Assembly: GCF_001429625.1 (NCBI RefSeq)
Contig: NZ_LMSU01000002.1
Coordinates: 372,001 to 436,000 of the forward strand
Reading direction: 5' to 3'
DNA: 64,000 bases
From: Nocardioides sp. Soil805
GTDB lineage: Bacteria > Actinomycetota > Actinomycetes > Propionibacteriales > Nocardioidaceae
A model generated the notes under the pieces. It did not search any database, was not told where the DNA came from, and saw only the letters and a program-made list of their open reading frames with translations. Below, piece by piece: positions 1 through 9,026 of the stretch; position 1 is the first letter of the stretch, and the number at the start of each line of letters is the position of its first letter. The position numbers were made by a program, and so were the translations under genes.

Positions 1-679
1 GGTGGGCCTCCTGCACGGACGGGGTGAGGCTGGTCGTGATCTTGGGGTGCGGCTTGTAGACGAGGCGCACGTCGGGGACCGCCAGGATCGCGTCCACGAC
101 GCGGGTGCCGATGGTGTCCAGCGACGTGTAGTCGTTGTAGTCGGCGTCGCCCTCCCAGGTGGGCGCGTAGAGGACGGTACGACGCGTGGTCGGCGCCAGC
201 AGCGACGCCGGGCGCAGGTCGAGCTGGGGCCGGCCGATGCGCACGAGGCGACGGGTGTCGAACTCGAGCAGCCCCTCGACGTGGCGCTGCACCGCTGCCT
301 CGCCGGCCACGAAGACCCGGTCGTAGGCCTTGGCGTTGTTGCTCGCCATCGACTGCTTGTCGCTCTCGCCGTGGTTGATGTGCGCGTGCAGCATCCGACC
401 GTCGATGAGCGACTGGAAGTTGAGCATCGAGTTGTTGCAGTAGAGCGCGACCTTGGCGTCGAGCTCGTCGTACAGCGCCGTCAGCTCCGGGAAGGTCGGC
501 GCGGTGAAGAGGGGGAGCCTCGTGCGCTCGGCCATCAGGGCGGCGACGTCGACGTCGCGGACCACGATCCCCACCGGGTGGTGGGCGTGCAGGGTCTCGA
601 GGACCTCCAGCCACTGGACCAGCTGGTAGCTGCGGGTGGGGTCGTCCGCGTAGTACGCGAGGACATGGACGTCGTTCAC
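1..679 (-). CDS. CDP-glycerol glycerophosphotransferase-like protein (partial, C-terminus off window)
   Basis: The minus-strand frame is open from a GTG at 679 to the window edge, about 226 codons; an in-frame TAG lies just upstream of the GTG, so the start is well bounded. The visible part contains the segment INHGESDKQSM followed by AKAYDRVFVAGEAAVQRH and later VLYAPTWEGD and YKPHPKI. These match the pattern of the TagF/TagB-like glycerophosphotransferase domain (His-Gly motif, then 'APTWR/EG' and 'KPHP'). The family transfers glycerol-phosphate or related units to cell-wall or surface glycopolymers at the cytoplasmic membrane. A generic glycosyltransferase is the alternative. The C-terminal end is not visible. 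Confidence 0.65.
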   Translation of the reverse strand, partial: MNDVHVLAYYADDPTRSYQLVQWLEVLETLHAHHPVGIVVRDVDVAALMAERTRLPLFTAPTFPELTALYDELDAKVALYCNNSMLNFQSLIDGRMLHAHINHGESDKQSMASNNAKAYDRVFVAGEAAVQRHVEGLLEFDTRRLVRIGRPQLDLRPASLLAPTTRRTVLYAPTWEGDADYNDYTSLDTIGTRVVDAILAVPDVRLVYKPHPKITTSLTPSVQEAH

Positions 680-763
680 GTACAGATCCTAGGCACCGTG
701 GCCAGCGCCGGTGGCCGTTTCGACCGCCCGTGACGAGGCCCCCACCGCGCTGTCATGGTCGGC

Positions 764-805
764 TTGACAGGTTCCGGCGCGCGACGTGTGACGCGTCACT
801 ATGCT
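764..805 (+). promoter_or_regulatory. Putative promoter/operator of the histidine kinase gene
   Basis: A perfect TTGACA (764-769) lies upstream of the kinase start. A perfect 12-bp palindrome GTGACGCGTCAC (788-799) follows, then TATGCT (800-805), which resembles a -10 box. TTGACA to TATGCT is about 30 bp, too long for one promoter, so either the -10 is the weaker TGTGAC at 787-792 or the two elements belong to different promoters. The palindrome is placed where a repressor would block transcription. Inference only. Confidence 0.35.
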
Positions 806-845
806 GGGGGGTCGACGAGTGGGCGGTCGGGAGACCGACACCAGG

Positions 846-2621
846 ATGGGGGCAGGTGTGGCGCAGTCTCGGGAGCGCGTCGTCGACGCCGCGCAGTCCT
901 GGTCCGACGCCCCGACCCGTGCGTCCCTCCGGGTGCTCGCCGAGGGGGCGGCCGCGCTGGCCGGCTTCGCGCAGTCGGCGATCAGCGTGCGCCGCGGCGA
1001 CGCCCTCGTGGTCGTGGCGACCTCGGGTCCCGAGCTCGCCGACCTGCACGGCACCTGGCTCCCCGTCGAGGTGCTGGAGAAGGAGCTGGCCGAGGCGGAC
1101 GTCTGGGGCGACCTGCGGTTCGTGCCCCACGACCGGGTGGGCGACGAGGTGCTCGCCTACAGCCACGTCCCGGACATCGAGCCGGTGGACGGTCCCGACG
1201 GCTGGCACCCCCTCGACCTGCTGGCGGCGCCCCTGTACGACGACGACGGCACGCTGCGCGGCCTGCTCACCGTCGACGCCCCCACCGACGGTCTCCGCCC
1301 CGGTCCGCTCCAGCGCGAGGTGCTGGCCAAGTACGCCGGCGTGGCCCGCAGCTCGGTCCTGCTCGCCCTCGAGCGCGAGGAGCTCGCCGAGCGCGTGCGG
1401 ATGGCGACCGAGGCGCGCCAGATGGTGCGCCGGGCCATGGGGGAGCCCTCGCTCGACCTCGTCATCGCTGCCTGCCGCGGGGCGGTCGTGTCGTCCTTCG
1501 ACGCCTCCGGCATGTGGCTGTCCGCCTTCCACACCGACGGCGGTACGTCGAGCACGTGGTTCGCCGAGGACGGCCTCCCGCAGCCGGTGCTCGACGAGCT
1601 CGACGAGCTGCTGGTCCGGCTCGCCAACCTCTACTGGGCCGAGCAGTACGTCGCGGACTTCTCCGTCGGGCGCACGGACCACCCGGGCATGAGCGCCGTT
1701 GAGGCCGCCCGCCTGCTGGACTTCCTCGACCAGATCCACATCCGCTCGGTGCTGTTCGTCCCGCTCGGCGCCGGGGTCGAGTGTCTCGGCTTCCTGGCGC
1801 TCGCGCGCAGCTCCGACAGCCGGCCGTGGACCGACATGCAGCGTCAGGCCGCCCTCGACATCGGCCGCGACCTCGGTCGCGCCGTCGCCAACGCGCGCCA
1901 GCTCGACACCGAGCGCGCGCTGGTCAATCGGCTGCGCGACCTCGACGGCTACCGCGTCGAGCTCGTCAACACGGTGGCCCACGAGCTGCGCAACCCCCTC
2001 ACGTCGGTGGTGGGCAACCTCGAGCTGCTCGAGGACGAGGGCCTCAGCGACCACGGACGCCGCTCGGTGGAGTCCGCGATCCGTGGTGCCCGCCGCATCG
2101 AGGGCGTCATCGACGACCTCCTGACGATGGCCCGCGTGTCGGACCCGGACGCCGCCTTCGACCCGGAGCCCGTCGACCTGCGGGTGGTCGTACGGGGCGT
2201 CGAGGACGAGTGCGCCCACGCGGCAACCAGTCGATCGATCACGATCACGACGGCGCTGCCGGACGCCCCGGTCGTCGTGGCCGGGTGTCCGGAGGAGCTG
2301 CACCGGATGATCGCCAACCTGCTCAGCAACGCGCTCAAGTACTCCGAGGACGGCGGCACGGTCACCATCGGCCTCGCCGTCGACGACGAGCACGTGGCCC
2401 TCGACGTCGTCGACCACGGCCTCGGCATCTCCGAGGAGGACCAGGGCGAGCTGTTCCGCGAGTTCTTCCGCTCACACAACCCCGAGGCCCTCTCCCGCCC
2501 CGGCAGCGGGCTCGGGCTCGTGATCGTCGAGCGCATCGTGCGACGCCACGGGGGGCGCATCGCCGTCGACTCCGCGCTGGGCGACGGCACGACCATGACG
2601 GTCACGCTGCCCGCGGCCTGA
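846..2621 (+). CDS. Sensor histidine kinase with GAF-type input (591 aa)
   Basis: Cytosolic-looking two-component sensor kinase. Two GAF-like input regions occupy roughly residues 20-175 and 190-355, with no predicted transmembrane segment. A HisKA dimerisation domain follows, with the phospho-accepting His near residue 379 (AHELRNPL). The C-terminal HATPase domain has the N box (NLLSNALKYS), G1 box (DHGLGIS) and G2 box (GSGLGL). I chose the ATG at 846; an upstream in-frame ATG at 801 overlaps the promoter region and a GTG at 858 is also possible. No response regulator is encoded next to it, so it is an orphan kinase. The ligand is unknown. Confidence 0.88.
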   Translation: MGAGVAQSRERVVDAAQSWSDAPTRASLRVLAEGAAALAGFAQSAISVRRGDALVVVATSGPELADLHGTWLPVEVLEKELAEADVWGDLRFVPHDRVGDEVLAYSHVPDIEPVDGPDGWHPLDLLAAPLYDDDGTLRGLLTVDAPTDGLRPGPLQREVLAKYAGVARSSVLLALEREELAERVRMATEARQMVRRAMGEPSLDLVIAACRGAVVSSFDASGMWLSAFHTDGGTSSTWFAEDGLPQPVLDELDELLVRLANLYWAEQYVADFSVGRTDHPGMSAVEAARLLDFLDQIHIRSVLFVPLGAGVECLGFLALARSSDSRPWTDMQRQAALDIGRDLGRAVANARQLDTERALVNRLRDLDGYRVELVNTVAHELRNPLTSVVGNLELLEDEGLSDHGRRSVESAIRGARRIEGVIDDLLTMARVSDPDAAFDPEPVDLRVVVRGVEDECAHAATSRSITITTALPDAPVVVAGCPEELHRMIANLLSNALKYSEDGGTVTIGLAVDDEHVALDVVDHGLGISEEDQGELFREFFRSHNPEALSRPGSGLGLVIVERIVRRHGGRIAVDSALGDGTTMTVTLPAA

Positions 2622-2702
2622 CCCGGGGCCGTCTCGCACGTCGCCCACGACGTTGCGACCGGAGGTCGCCGCCGTGTCGGTGTGCGGTGCCACGATGACG
2701 TC

Positions 2703-3026
2703 ATGGCGGAGCACACGTTCGAGGCAACGGTGTGGGAGCACTCCCCGGACGGCCCCGGGTCGTGGCACTTCCTCACGGTCCCCGGCGACGTGTCGGACGA
2801 CATCGCCGCCGAGGCCGGCCCGCCGAGGGGGTTCGGCAGCGTCCGGGTGGTCGTGACGATCGGGAGCACGACGTGGCGCACGTCGCTGTTCCCCGACTCG
2901 AAGGCCGGCAGCTACGTCCTGCCGTTGAAGAAGGCGGTCCGCGTCGCGGAGGGGCTGCCGGCGGGCGCGAGCTGTCGGGTCCGGCTCTCGCCGGAGCAGG
3001 ACCCCGGTCAGCGCGCCCCGGCGTAG
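2703..3026 (+). CDS. DUF1905 domain protein (107 aa)
   Basis: Small soluble protein that fits the DUF1905 family: it opens FEATVWEHSPDGPGSWHF, contains TTWRTSLFPD and ends the domain with YVLPLKKAVRVAEGL. DUF1905 proteins form a small beta-barrel-like fold, often fused to a YdeI-type domain; their biochemical role is not established. Here the protein is stand-alone. The start is the ATG at 2703 in the context ACGTC-ATGGCGG. Its last 19 nt overlap convergently with the 3' end of the minus-strand gene at 3008-3829. Confidence 0.8.
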   Translation: MAEHTFEATVWEHSPDGPGSWHFLTVPGDVSDDIAAEAGPPRGFGSVRVVVTIGSTTWRTSLFPDSKAGSYVLPLKKAVRVAEGLPAGASCRVRLSPEQDPGQRAPA

Positions 3027-3829
3027 CCCTCGCGATAGCTCGGCCGGGAGGGGACCCACCCGGTCGCGCGCAGCCGAGCGTTGGAGAGCCGCTTGCCTTG
3101 CCCCTGGTCCGGGTCGGCGGCGGGCGGTCGCGGTGCGCCGAGGAGGCCGGCGAGGTACGCCGCCACGTCTCCCAGCTGGGCGGGCTCGTCGTCCGTGCCG
3201 AGGTAGAGCCGGTCGGGGGCCTCGGGTCGGGTCAGCAGGTGCACCACCGCGTCCGCCGCGTCCTCCCGGTGGATCCGGTTGGTCCAGCGGTGCGGGTCGG
3301 TGACGCGCCCCTCGCGGACCATGTCGAGCAGCCGGGTGCTGCTCCCGCCGTAGAGCCCCGACAGCCGCAGCACCGTTCCACCAGGCACCTGCTCGAGGAA
3401 GACCTCCTCCGCCTCCACCAGCATCCGCCCCGGTCCGTCGGCGGGACGCACGGGCGTCGTCTCGTTGTCCAGCGGCGGCCGGTCCCGGCTGCCGTGCACG
3501 GCGGTGGACGAGACGAGCACGGCCCGCTCGGGCACCGTCCCCGTCGCGGCGAGGGCGTCGAGCGCGCGCCGCATGCCCTCGACGTACGTCGCCCGGTAGG
3601 CCTCCTCGGTCCGCGGCCGGGCAGTGAGCGCGACGACCAGGAACCGTGCCGCGAGGTCCTCGAGGACGGGCGGCCCCGCGGTCAGGTCGACCGAGAGTCC
3701 GCGCAAGGGCGCCGGCACCCGGTCGGCGTTGCGCCGCAGCGCGAGGACGTCGTGGCCGCGCTCCGCCAGGCGCAGCCCGACCGCCGATCCGAGGTCTCCG
3801 CAGCCGACGAGCAGCACGTCCGAGGTCAC
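3008..3829 (-). CDS. NAD(P)-binding epimerase/SDR-like protein (273 aa)
   Basis: Rossmann-fold protein starting DVLLVGCGDLGSAVG, a GxGxxG dinucleotide-binding loop at residues about 5-20. It contains a VLVSSTAVHG stretch and a later substrate-domain segment WTNRIHREDAA, as in atypical SDR/NAD-dependent epimerases of the YeeZ type. The canonical YxxxK is not evident, so catalysis is uncertain. The GTG start at 3829 overlaps the stop of the M81 gene by 4 nt (GTGA), so it should be translationally coupled as the last gene of the ROK-M81 operon. Its substrate may be a product of that pathway (inference). Confidence 0.75.
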   Translation of the reverse strand: MTSDVLLVGCGDLGSAVGLRLAERGHDVLALRRNADRVPAPLRGLSVDLTAGPPVLEDLAARFLVVALTARPRTEEAYRATYVEGMRRALDALAATGTVPERAVLVSSTAVHGSRDRPPLDNETTPVRPADGPGRMLVEAEEVFLEQVPGGTVLRLSGLYGGSSTRLLDMVREGRVTDPHRWTNRIHREDAADAVVHLLTRPEAPDRLYLGTDDEPAQLGDVAAYLAGLLGAPRPPAADPDQGQGKRLSNARLRATGWVPSRPSYREGYAGAR

Positions 3830-5349
3830 GTCGGCACGGTACGCCCGGACCGGTCGGGGGCGAACAGCACGGCACCGGCGGCCACGTCGACCTCGTCGCG
3901 GTCGAAGGGGAACATCGGCCGGCGCACCTGCCGGTGCCCGAGGCGCGCGAGGTCCTGGTCGACGCCACCCGGCGTGAGGGCCATCCGCCAGTCCGCGGCC
4001 ATCTCGAACAGCTCGGGCTCGAGGTAACCGATCTTGACGACGACCACGTCGGCCCGGCGCGGGTCGAGGCCGAGCCGGGTGAAGTCCGACTCGAGGTGGT
4101 AGGGCCGCCGCACGCGCGTCACGATGACGTCGACGTCCGCGGTCGCGACGACCACCTCCAGGTTGCCCGGCGTCTCCACGGCCGCCGTCACCGTGCCGGT
4201 CAGGGTGACGGGCGGCGCGTGGCGGTCGTCCACCCGGGCGCCCGCGGTCACCGTGACCCTCGCCCCGACGCCGGCCGAGGCCGCGGCGTCGGCGGCCTCG
4301 GCGTCGGGGATCGAGGCGTAGACGACTCGCCGGCCGCTCTCGCGCAGCCCGGGGTCGGCGAGCAGCCGGGCCAGGGTCCAGGTGACGTCGCCGGCACCGC
4401 CGGCGGTCGGGTTGTCGCCGGAGTCGGAGATGAAGTACGGCGTCACGGGGCTCGCCAGCGCCGTGGCGAGCACCTCGTCGAAGCTCCCGACCGGGGCGAC
4501 GAAGCCAAACTCCTCGCGCCGCCGCCACACCTCGCCGGCCAGGTCGCGCGCCTGGGCCAGCACGAGCGGGGCGTCGTCGCCGGTCACCATCACCACCGCC
4601 ATGTTGCGCGGCTCGTCGGCCCACGGGTAGCCGATCCAGATGCCTGCGTCCAGCACGCCGTCCATCGCTTCGATCTCGGGGACACGCGCGTACAGGCTCC
4701 GGGCCGGCTCCTCGCGGGTGCTCGTCATCTCGCCCGGGAGCAGGATCGGCACCGGGACCCACGCCTTGGACGGACGGCGCCGCTCCGGCGGCAGCGCCAG
4801 CCTCTCGACGAGGTGGGTGGCCGCGCGCTCCTTGGTCTCGACCCAGTCGATGTGGGGCGCGGTGCGGTAGGTCGTCAGCAGGTCGAGCGTCTCGGCCAGG
4901 GTGCGCGACACGTTGCCGTGCAGGTCCATGCCCGTGCTGATGAGGACGTCGGGACCGACGACCGCGCGCACGGCCAGGGCGAGGTCACCCTCCATGTCCT
5001 GCATGCCGACCACGCTGGCGGCTCCGTGCAGGTCGAGCACGACGCCGTCCAGCGGCTCCGCCTCGCCCGCCCGCGCGAGCCCGGTGAGGATCTCGTCCTT
5101 GAGGGCGCGGTAGTCGGCGAGGGGGATCGGTCCGCCCGCGATGCCGCGGGCCTGCAGGACGCCGATCCACTCTGCGCGGTCGGCCAGCGACCCTCCCGGT
5201 CGCCAGAACTCCCACGCCTCGAGCACCTCCGTCGCGCGCCGCGGCGCCAGCATCTCGGTCGTGGTGAGCGCGGGGGAGAAGGTCGAGGCCTCCAGGCTGA
5301 TGCCGCACACGGCGATGCGCGGCGGCCTCGATGCCGACGGGGCGCTCAT
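3826..5349 (-). CDS. M81 family metallopeptidase, MlrC-like (507 aa)
   Basis: Full-length relative of MlrC, the zinc peptidase that finishes degradation of linearised microcystin/nodularin peptides. Candidate zinc ligands are preserved: Glu20 (SLEASTFSP), Asp142 and His144 (GMDLHGNV) and His166 (TAPHIDWV). The Asp-to-last-His spacing of 24 residues agrees with what I recall for MlrC. M81 proteins occur widely in bacteria that never meet microcystin, so the natural substrate is more probably another small peptide or amide. The gene is the middle cistron of a three-gene operon: its ATG overlaps the ROK regulator stop (ATGA) and its stop overlaps the next start (GTGA). Confidence 0.88.
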   Translation of the reverse strand: MSAPSASRPPRIAVCGISLEASTFSPALTTTEMLAPRRATEVLEAWEFWRPGGSLADRAEWIGVLQARGIAGGPIPLADYRALKDEILTGLARAGEAEPLDGVVLDLHGAASVVGMQDMEGDLALAVRAVVGPDVLISTGMDLHGNVSRTLAETLDLLTTYRTAPHIDWVETKERAATHLVERLALPPERRRPSKAWVPVPILLPGEMTSTREEPARSLYARVPEIEAMDGVLDAGIWIGYPWADEPRNMAVVMVTGDDAPLVLAQARDLAGEVWRRREEFGFVAPVGSFDEVLATALASPVTPYFISDSGDNPTAGGAGDVTWTLARLLADPGLRESGRRVVYASIPDAEAADAAASAGVGARVTVTAGARVDDRHAPPVTLTGTVTAAVETPGNLEVVVATADVDVIVTRVRRPYHLESDFTRLGLDPRRADVVVVKIGYLEPELFEMAADWRMALTPGGVDQDLARLGHRQVRRPMFPFDRDEVDVAAGAVLFAPDRSGRTVPT

Positions 5350-6515
5350 CGGACCCTCGCGGCGAGCGGACCGGCGGCGAAGGCGTGGTCGGCGGCGAGG
5401 CGGATCGCGCCCGCCCGCGTGGCCTCCCCGCCGTCCGCGAGCCGGGTGATCGCGAGGGAGGCGGTCGTGGCCGGCAGGCAGGACGCGTAGACGCGGGAGC
5501 GCAGGGCCGCGACGAAGGGCGGCAGCGAGCTCACCGGCCCGGCGAGCACCAGCTCGGCCGGGTTGAAGAAGCTGATGACGGTGCTCAGGACGTCGCCGAT
5601 GCGCTCGCCCGCCTCGCGGACCAGGCCGGTCGCGAGCGGGTGACCGTCGTGCACGGCGCGGATCAGCTCGTCCATCGAGGCGGTCGGCACGCCCGCCTCA
5701 CCGAGGGCGGACAGCAGCGCCGAGCCGCTGGCGATGACGTCGAGGCACGCCGTACGACCGCAGGAGCAGGGCACCCGGGGTGCCCCCACGACCGTGGTGT
5801 GGCTGACGTCGCCCGCCATGCCCGACGCGCCGCGGTGCAGGCGTCCGTCGACGACGACGCCGCACCCGATGCCGGTGTCGACGGTGACCACCACGCGGTG
5901 GTCCGCGCCAGGGCGCTGCAGGTGGTCGCCCACCGCGAGCAGGTTGACGTCGTTCTCCACGAGCGTCGGTACGCCGAAGAGCTCCTGGCCGAGCGCTGCC
6001 ACGTCGACGCCGTTCCACCCGGGCATCCGCGCCGGCGCGACCACCCGGTCGAGCGCCGGGCCGACCGGACCCGGTACGCCGACGCAGACGGCCTGCAGCC
6101 CGGAGCGCTCCTGCGACGGCTCGTCCGGCGCGGTCACCGACCTCGAGGCCAGCGCGAGCACCGCGTCGGCGACGGCTCCCAGTACGACCCGCGGGCCCTC
6201 GTCAAGGGAGACGGGGAGCCGGTCGGAGCCCAGGACCTCGCCCGACAGGTCCGCGACGGTCAGGTGTGCGACCGCGTGGCGCAGGTCCACGGCGGCCACC
6301 GAGCCCAGCCCCGGCCGCAGCCTCAGCACGCGGGGTCGCCGGCCGGCGCGGGCGGTGCTGTCGGAGTGCTCCACGAGCAGTCCGCGGCGGACCAGGGCGT
6401 CGACCCGAGCCGAGGCGGTGGAGGCGGACATGGACAGGAGCCGGGCGACGTCGGCACGCGAGCTCGCGGTCCCGCCACGGACCAGGTCGAGCACCTGGGC
6501 ATGCGGAGTGGTCAC
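5346..6515 (-). CDS. ROK family transcriptional regulator (389 aa)
   Basis: N-terminal winged helix (about residues 1-65, SSRADVARLLSMSASTAS...) followed by a ROK sugar-kinase-like domain (VTVDTGIGCGVVVDG). The zinc motif reads CSCGRTACLD instead of the usual CxCGxxGCxE, so the last Gly and Glu are changed. This suggests a sensor rather than an active kinase. The GTG at 6515 is the natural start: upstream codons run into the intergenic region and GGAG lies about 10 nt before it. It is divergent from the ABC transporter genes and first in the operon with M81 and an epimerase, so it probably represses both directions and responds to a sugar-like ligand (inference). Confidence 0.88.
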   Translation of the reverse strand: MTTPHAQVLDLVRGGTASSRADVARLLSMSASTASARVDALVRRGLLVEHSDSTARAGRRPRVLRLRPGLGSVAAVDLRHAVAHLTVADLSGEVLGSDRLPVSLDEGPRVVLGAVADAVLALASRSVTAPDEPSQERSGLQAVCVGVPGPVGPALDRVVAPARMPGWNGVDVAALGQELFGVPTLVENDVNLLAVGDHLQRPGADHRVVVTVDTGIGCGVVVDGRLHRGASGMAGDVSHTTVVGAPRVPCSCGRTACLDVIASGSALLSALGEAGVPTASMDELIRAVHDGHPLATGLVREAGERIGDVLSTVISFFNPAELVLAGPVSSLPPFVAALRSRVYASCLPATTASLAITRLADGGEATRAGAIRLAADHAFAAGPLAARVR

Positions 6516-6529
6516 GACAGTTACTCCAA

Positions 6530-6565
6530 AATCGTAGATTGAATCTCTGTTCTCGTAGAGATCAT
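6530..6565. promoter_or_regulatory. Divergent operator candidate between ROK regulator and ABC operon
   Basis: The 103-bp divergent region contains an AT-richer patch with an inverted repeat: ATCTCT (6543-6548), an 8-nt spacer, then AGAGAT (6557-6562). The overlapping GATT-G-AATC (6537-6545) is a second, tighter palindrome. ROK repressors bind such AT-rich palindromes in the promoters they control. TACGAT read on the minus strand (6530-6535) could be the -10 of the ROK gene. A RBS (GGCAGGAGGC) precedes the plus-strand ATPase start. Confidence 0.45.
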
Positions 6566-6618
6566 CCTGCGTTACGTTCGGCGCCACGCCAACCCCCGAC
6601 GCGGCAGGAGGCACCCCG

Positions 6619-7383
6619 ATGTCACTCCAGATGTCCGACCCGAGCTCTGCTCCTGTGCTCGACCTCGCGCACGTCGACAAGCACTTCGGCGACCTGCACG
6701 TGCTGCGCGACATCAACCTGCGGGTCGCGGCGCGCGAGGTCGTGGTCGTGGTGGGGCCGTCCGGCTCCGGCAAGTCGACCCTGTGCCGCACGATCAACGG
6801 GCTCGAGACGATCGACTCCGGCACGATCACGATCGACGGCGTCCTGCTCCCCGTCGAGGGCCGTCCGCTGGCCCGGGTCCGCGCCGACGTCGGGATGGTC
6901 TTCCAGTCCTTCAACCTCTTCTCGCACCTCTCGGTGCTCGACAACGTCGTGCTCGCCCCGACGATGGTCCGCCGGGAGCGGAAGGCCGCGGCCCGCGAGC
7001 GCGCGATGGCTCTCCTCGACCGGGTCGGCCTCGCCGACAAGGCGGACCGCCGCCCGGCCCAGCTCTCCGGCGGGCAGCAGCAGCGCGTGGCCATCGCCCG
7101 TGCGCTCGCGATGCAGCCGACGGTGATGCTCTTCGACGAGCCGACCTCCGCGCTCGACCCCGAGATGATCAACGAGGTCCTCGACGTCATGACCAACCTC
7201 GCGCGCGACGGCATGACGATGGTCGTGGTCACCCACGAGATGGGCTTCGCCCGCCGTGCCGCCGACCGCGTCGTCTTCATGGACCAGGGCCGGATCGTCG
7301 AGGAGTCCGCGCCCGACACCTTCTTCACCGACGCCCGCTCGGAGCGCGCCCGCGCGTTCCTCGCCTCGGTGATGACCCACTGA
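6619..7383 (+). CDS. Polar amino acid ABC transporter ATP-binding protein (254 aa)
   Basis: ATPase subunit of a GlnQ/HisP-type importer. All ATPase motifs are visible: Walker [10 protein letters not shown] near residue 43, Q-loop [10 protein letters not shown], signature LSGGQQQR, Walker [15 protein letters not shown] and H-loop [10 protein letters not shown]. The length is typical. A strong RBS (GCAGGAGGCACC) precedes the ATG. It is the first gene of the plus-strand operon and should power the two permeases encoded downstream. GlnQ-type ATPases normally serve polar amino acids or closely similar small molecules. Confidence 0.93.
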   Translation: MSLQMSDPSSAPVLDLAHVDKHFGDLHVLRDINLRVAAREVVVVVGPSGSGKSTLCRTINGLETIDSGTITIDGVLLPVEGRPLARVRADVGMVFQSFNLFSHLSVLDNVVLAPTMVRRERKAAARERAMALLDRVGLADKADRRPAQLSGGQQQRVAIARALAMQPTVMLFDEPTSALDPEMINEVLDVMTNLARDGMTMVVVTHEMGFARRAADRVVFMDQGRIVEESAPDTFFTDARSERARAFLASVMTH

Positions 7384-7412
7384 TCCCAGCAGCACGTCGA
7401 AAGGAAAGACCC

Positions 7413-8342
7413 ATGTCAGAAACCCGACGCCCGAGGCGCCTGGGCTTTGCCCTCGCTGCCGTGACCGCGCTCAGCCTCGTGCTGGCTGCCTGTGGCTCGG
7501 ACGGCGAGTCCGACTCCTCGGCCGCCGAGCCGACCGGGATCTTCGCGGACGCCCCCGTCGCCGACGACGCCGCGATCGGCGAGGGCACGACCATGGCCGA
7601 GATCAAGGAGCGGGGCGAGCTGGTCGTCGCCGCCGCGCTCGACGCGCCGCTGCTCTCCCAGCAGGACCCCACCAACCCCGACGACGTCGAGGGCTTCGAC
7701 ATCACCCTGGCCAAGCTGCTGGCGACCTACATCATCGGCGAGCCCAACGTGAAGATCACGCCGCCCGCCTCGGAGACCCGCGAGGCGCTGCTGCAGAACG
7801 GCACCGTCGACGCCGTCTTCAACACCTACACGATCACCGAGGAGCGCGCCGAGCAGGTCTCCTTCGCCGGCCCCTACTTCATGTCCGGCCTCGCAGTCGC
7901 CGTGCCGGCGGACGAGGACGAGATCGGCGGCATCGAGGACCTCGACGGCCGCACGGTGATCGTCGGCGCCAACACCCCCGCGGTCGAGGCGGTCCCCGAG
8001 GAGGCGCCCGACGCCGACGTGATCAGCTTCGCCACCGACCCGCAGGCCGTCCAGGCGCTGCTGCAGGGCCGCGGCGACGCCTACGTCCAGGACTACCTGC
8101 TGCTCGCCACCAACGCGGCCTCCAACCCGGACCTCAAGATCGCCGGCGAGCCGTTCACCGAGGAGCCCTACGGGATCGGGCTGCCCCCCGACGACCCGGA
8201 GTTCAAGGAGTTCGTCAACGACTGGCTGCTCAAGATCCAGGAGGACGGCCAGTGGGCCCAGGCCTTCGAGGACTCGATCGGGACCGCCGTGGACAGCGAG
8301 GCGCCGACCCCGCCGGCCATCGGCTCGGTCCCCGGCTCCTGA
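7413..8342 (+). CDS. ABC transporter substrate-binding lipoprotein, amino-acid type (309 aa)
   Basis: N-terminal signal peptide with hydrophobic core (LGFALAAVTALSLVL) ends in a lipobox, LAAC-G, so it is a lipoprotein tethered outside the membrane. The mature part is a family-3 (SBP_bac_3) solute-binding domain: IKERGELVVAAALDAPLL at its start, GFDITLAKLLATYI, AVFNTYTITEERAEQVSFAGPYF and EPYGIGLPPDD. The start at 7413 has a good RBS (AAAGGAAAG). It should deliver substrate to the permease pair 40 nt downstream. The ligand cannot be read from sequence; the neighbouring M81 peptidase and asparaginase suggest a peptide- or amide-like compound. Confidence 0.92.
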   Translation: MSETRRPRRLGFALAAVTALSLVLAACGSDGESDSSAAEPTGIFADAPVADDAAIGEGTTMAEIKERGELVVAAALDAPLLSQQDPTNPDDVEGFDITLAKLLATYIIGEPNVKITPPASETREALLQNGTVDAVFNTYTITEERAEQVSFAGPYFMSGLAVAVPADEDEIGGIEDLDGRTVIVGANTPAVEAVPEEAPDADVISFATDPQAVQALLQGRGDAYVQDYLLLATNAASNPDLKIAGEPFTEEPYGIGLPPDDPEFKEFVNDWLLKIQEDGQWAQAFEDSIGTAVDSEAPTPPAIGSVPGS

Positions 8343-8381
8343 CGACCTGCGTCGGCAGAGGGACGACCTGAGGAGGCAAGG

Positions 8382-9026
8382 ATGGATGCACTGACGCAGC
8401 ACGGCGACCTGATCGCTGAGGCACTCGGCACCACGCTGCTGATCGCCGTGCTCTCCACCGTGGGGGCACTGGTGATCGGTGTGCTGGTGACGGTGGCGAG
8501 GATCAGTCCCGTCCCGGTGCTGCGCGGCGCCGCCTTCTGCTACGTGCAGTACTTCCTCAACGTCCCCCTGCTGGCGCTGCTCCTGCTCGCCGTCTTCGCG
8601 CTGCCGGACGCCGGCCTGGTGATGCCGTTGACCACGACGGTCGTCGTGGTGCTCGGCCTCTACGAGGGGGCGTACGTCGCCGAGGCGGTGCGCAGCGGCG
8701 TCAACACCGTCGCCCCCGGTGAGGTCGAGGCGGCCCGGGCGCTGGGCATGGGCTTCAGCCAGGTGATGCGCAAGATCGTGGTGCCGCAGGCGCTGCGGGC
8801 GGTCGTCCAGCCCCTCGGCAACGTGCTGATCGCGCTGCTGATGAACACCGCCCTGGCCGCGACCGTCGGCGTGGTGGAGCTGACCAGCGCCGCCAACCGG
8901 ATCAACAACGTCCTCGCCCAGCCGATCGCGGTCTACGCCTCCGTGGGTGTCGTCTACATGGCGATGGCCCTCGGCCTGGGGCTGATGGCCTCCCGCGTCG
9001 AGAAGAGGGTGGCGATCCTGCGATGA
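8382..9026 (+). CDS. Amino acid ABC transporter permease 1 (214 aa)
   Basis: HisM/GlnP-type membrane permease with about five hydrophobic segments and the cytoplasmic EAA loop (EVEAARALGMGFSQVMRKIV) that docks the ATPase. The length is normal for the family. A strong RBS (AGGAGG) precedes the ATG. The stop overlaps the next permease start by 4 nt (ATGA), indicating coupled synthesis of a heterodimeric channel. Confidence 0.92.
   Translation: MDALTQHGDLIAEALGTTLLIAVLSTVGALVIGVLVTVARISPVPVLRGAAFCYVQYFLNVPLLALLLLAVFALPDAGLVMPLTTTVVVVLGLYEGAYVAEAVRSGVNTVAPGEVEAARALGMGFSQVMRKIVVPQALRAVVQPLGNVLIALLMNTALAATVGVVELTSAANRINNVLAQPIAVYASVGVVYMAMALGLGLMASRVEKRVAILR

Noticed and set aside
753..2417. A 554-codon minus-strand frame opposite the histidine kinase
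   Set aside because: Low-complexity translation (Val/Glu/Arg/His-rich) typical of antisense frames; the plus strand has clear kinase motifs.
3826..5349. Microcystin degradation (mlr) pathway
   Set aside because: Only the M81/MlrC-like protein is present; no MlrA, MlrB or MlrD equivalents, and M81 proteins are widespread in non-degraders.
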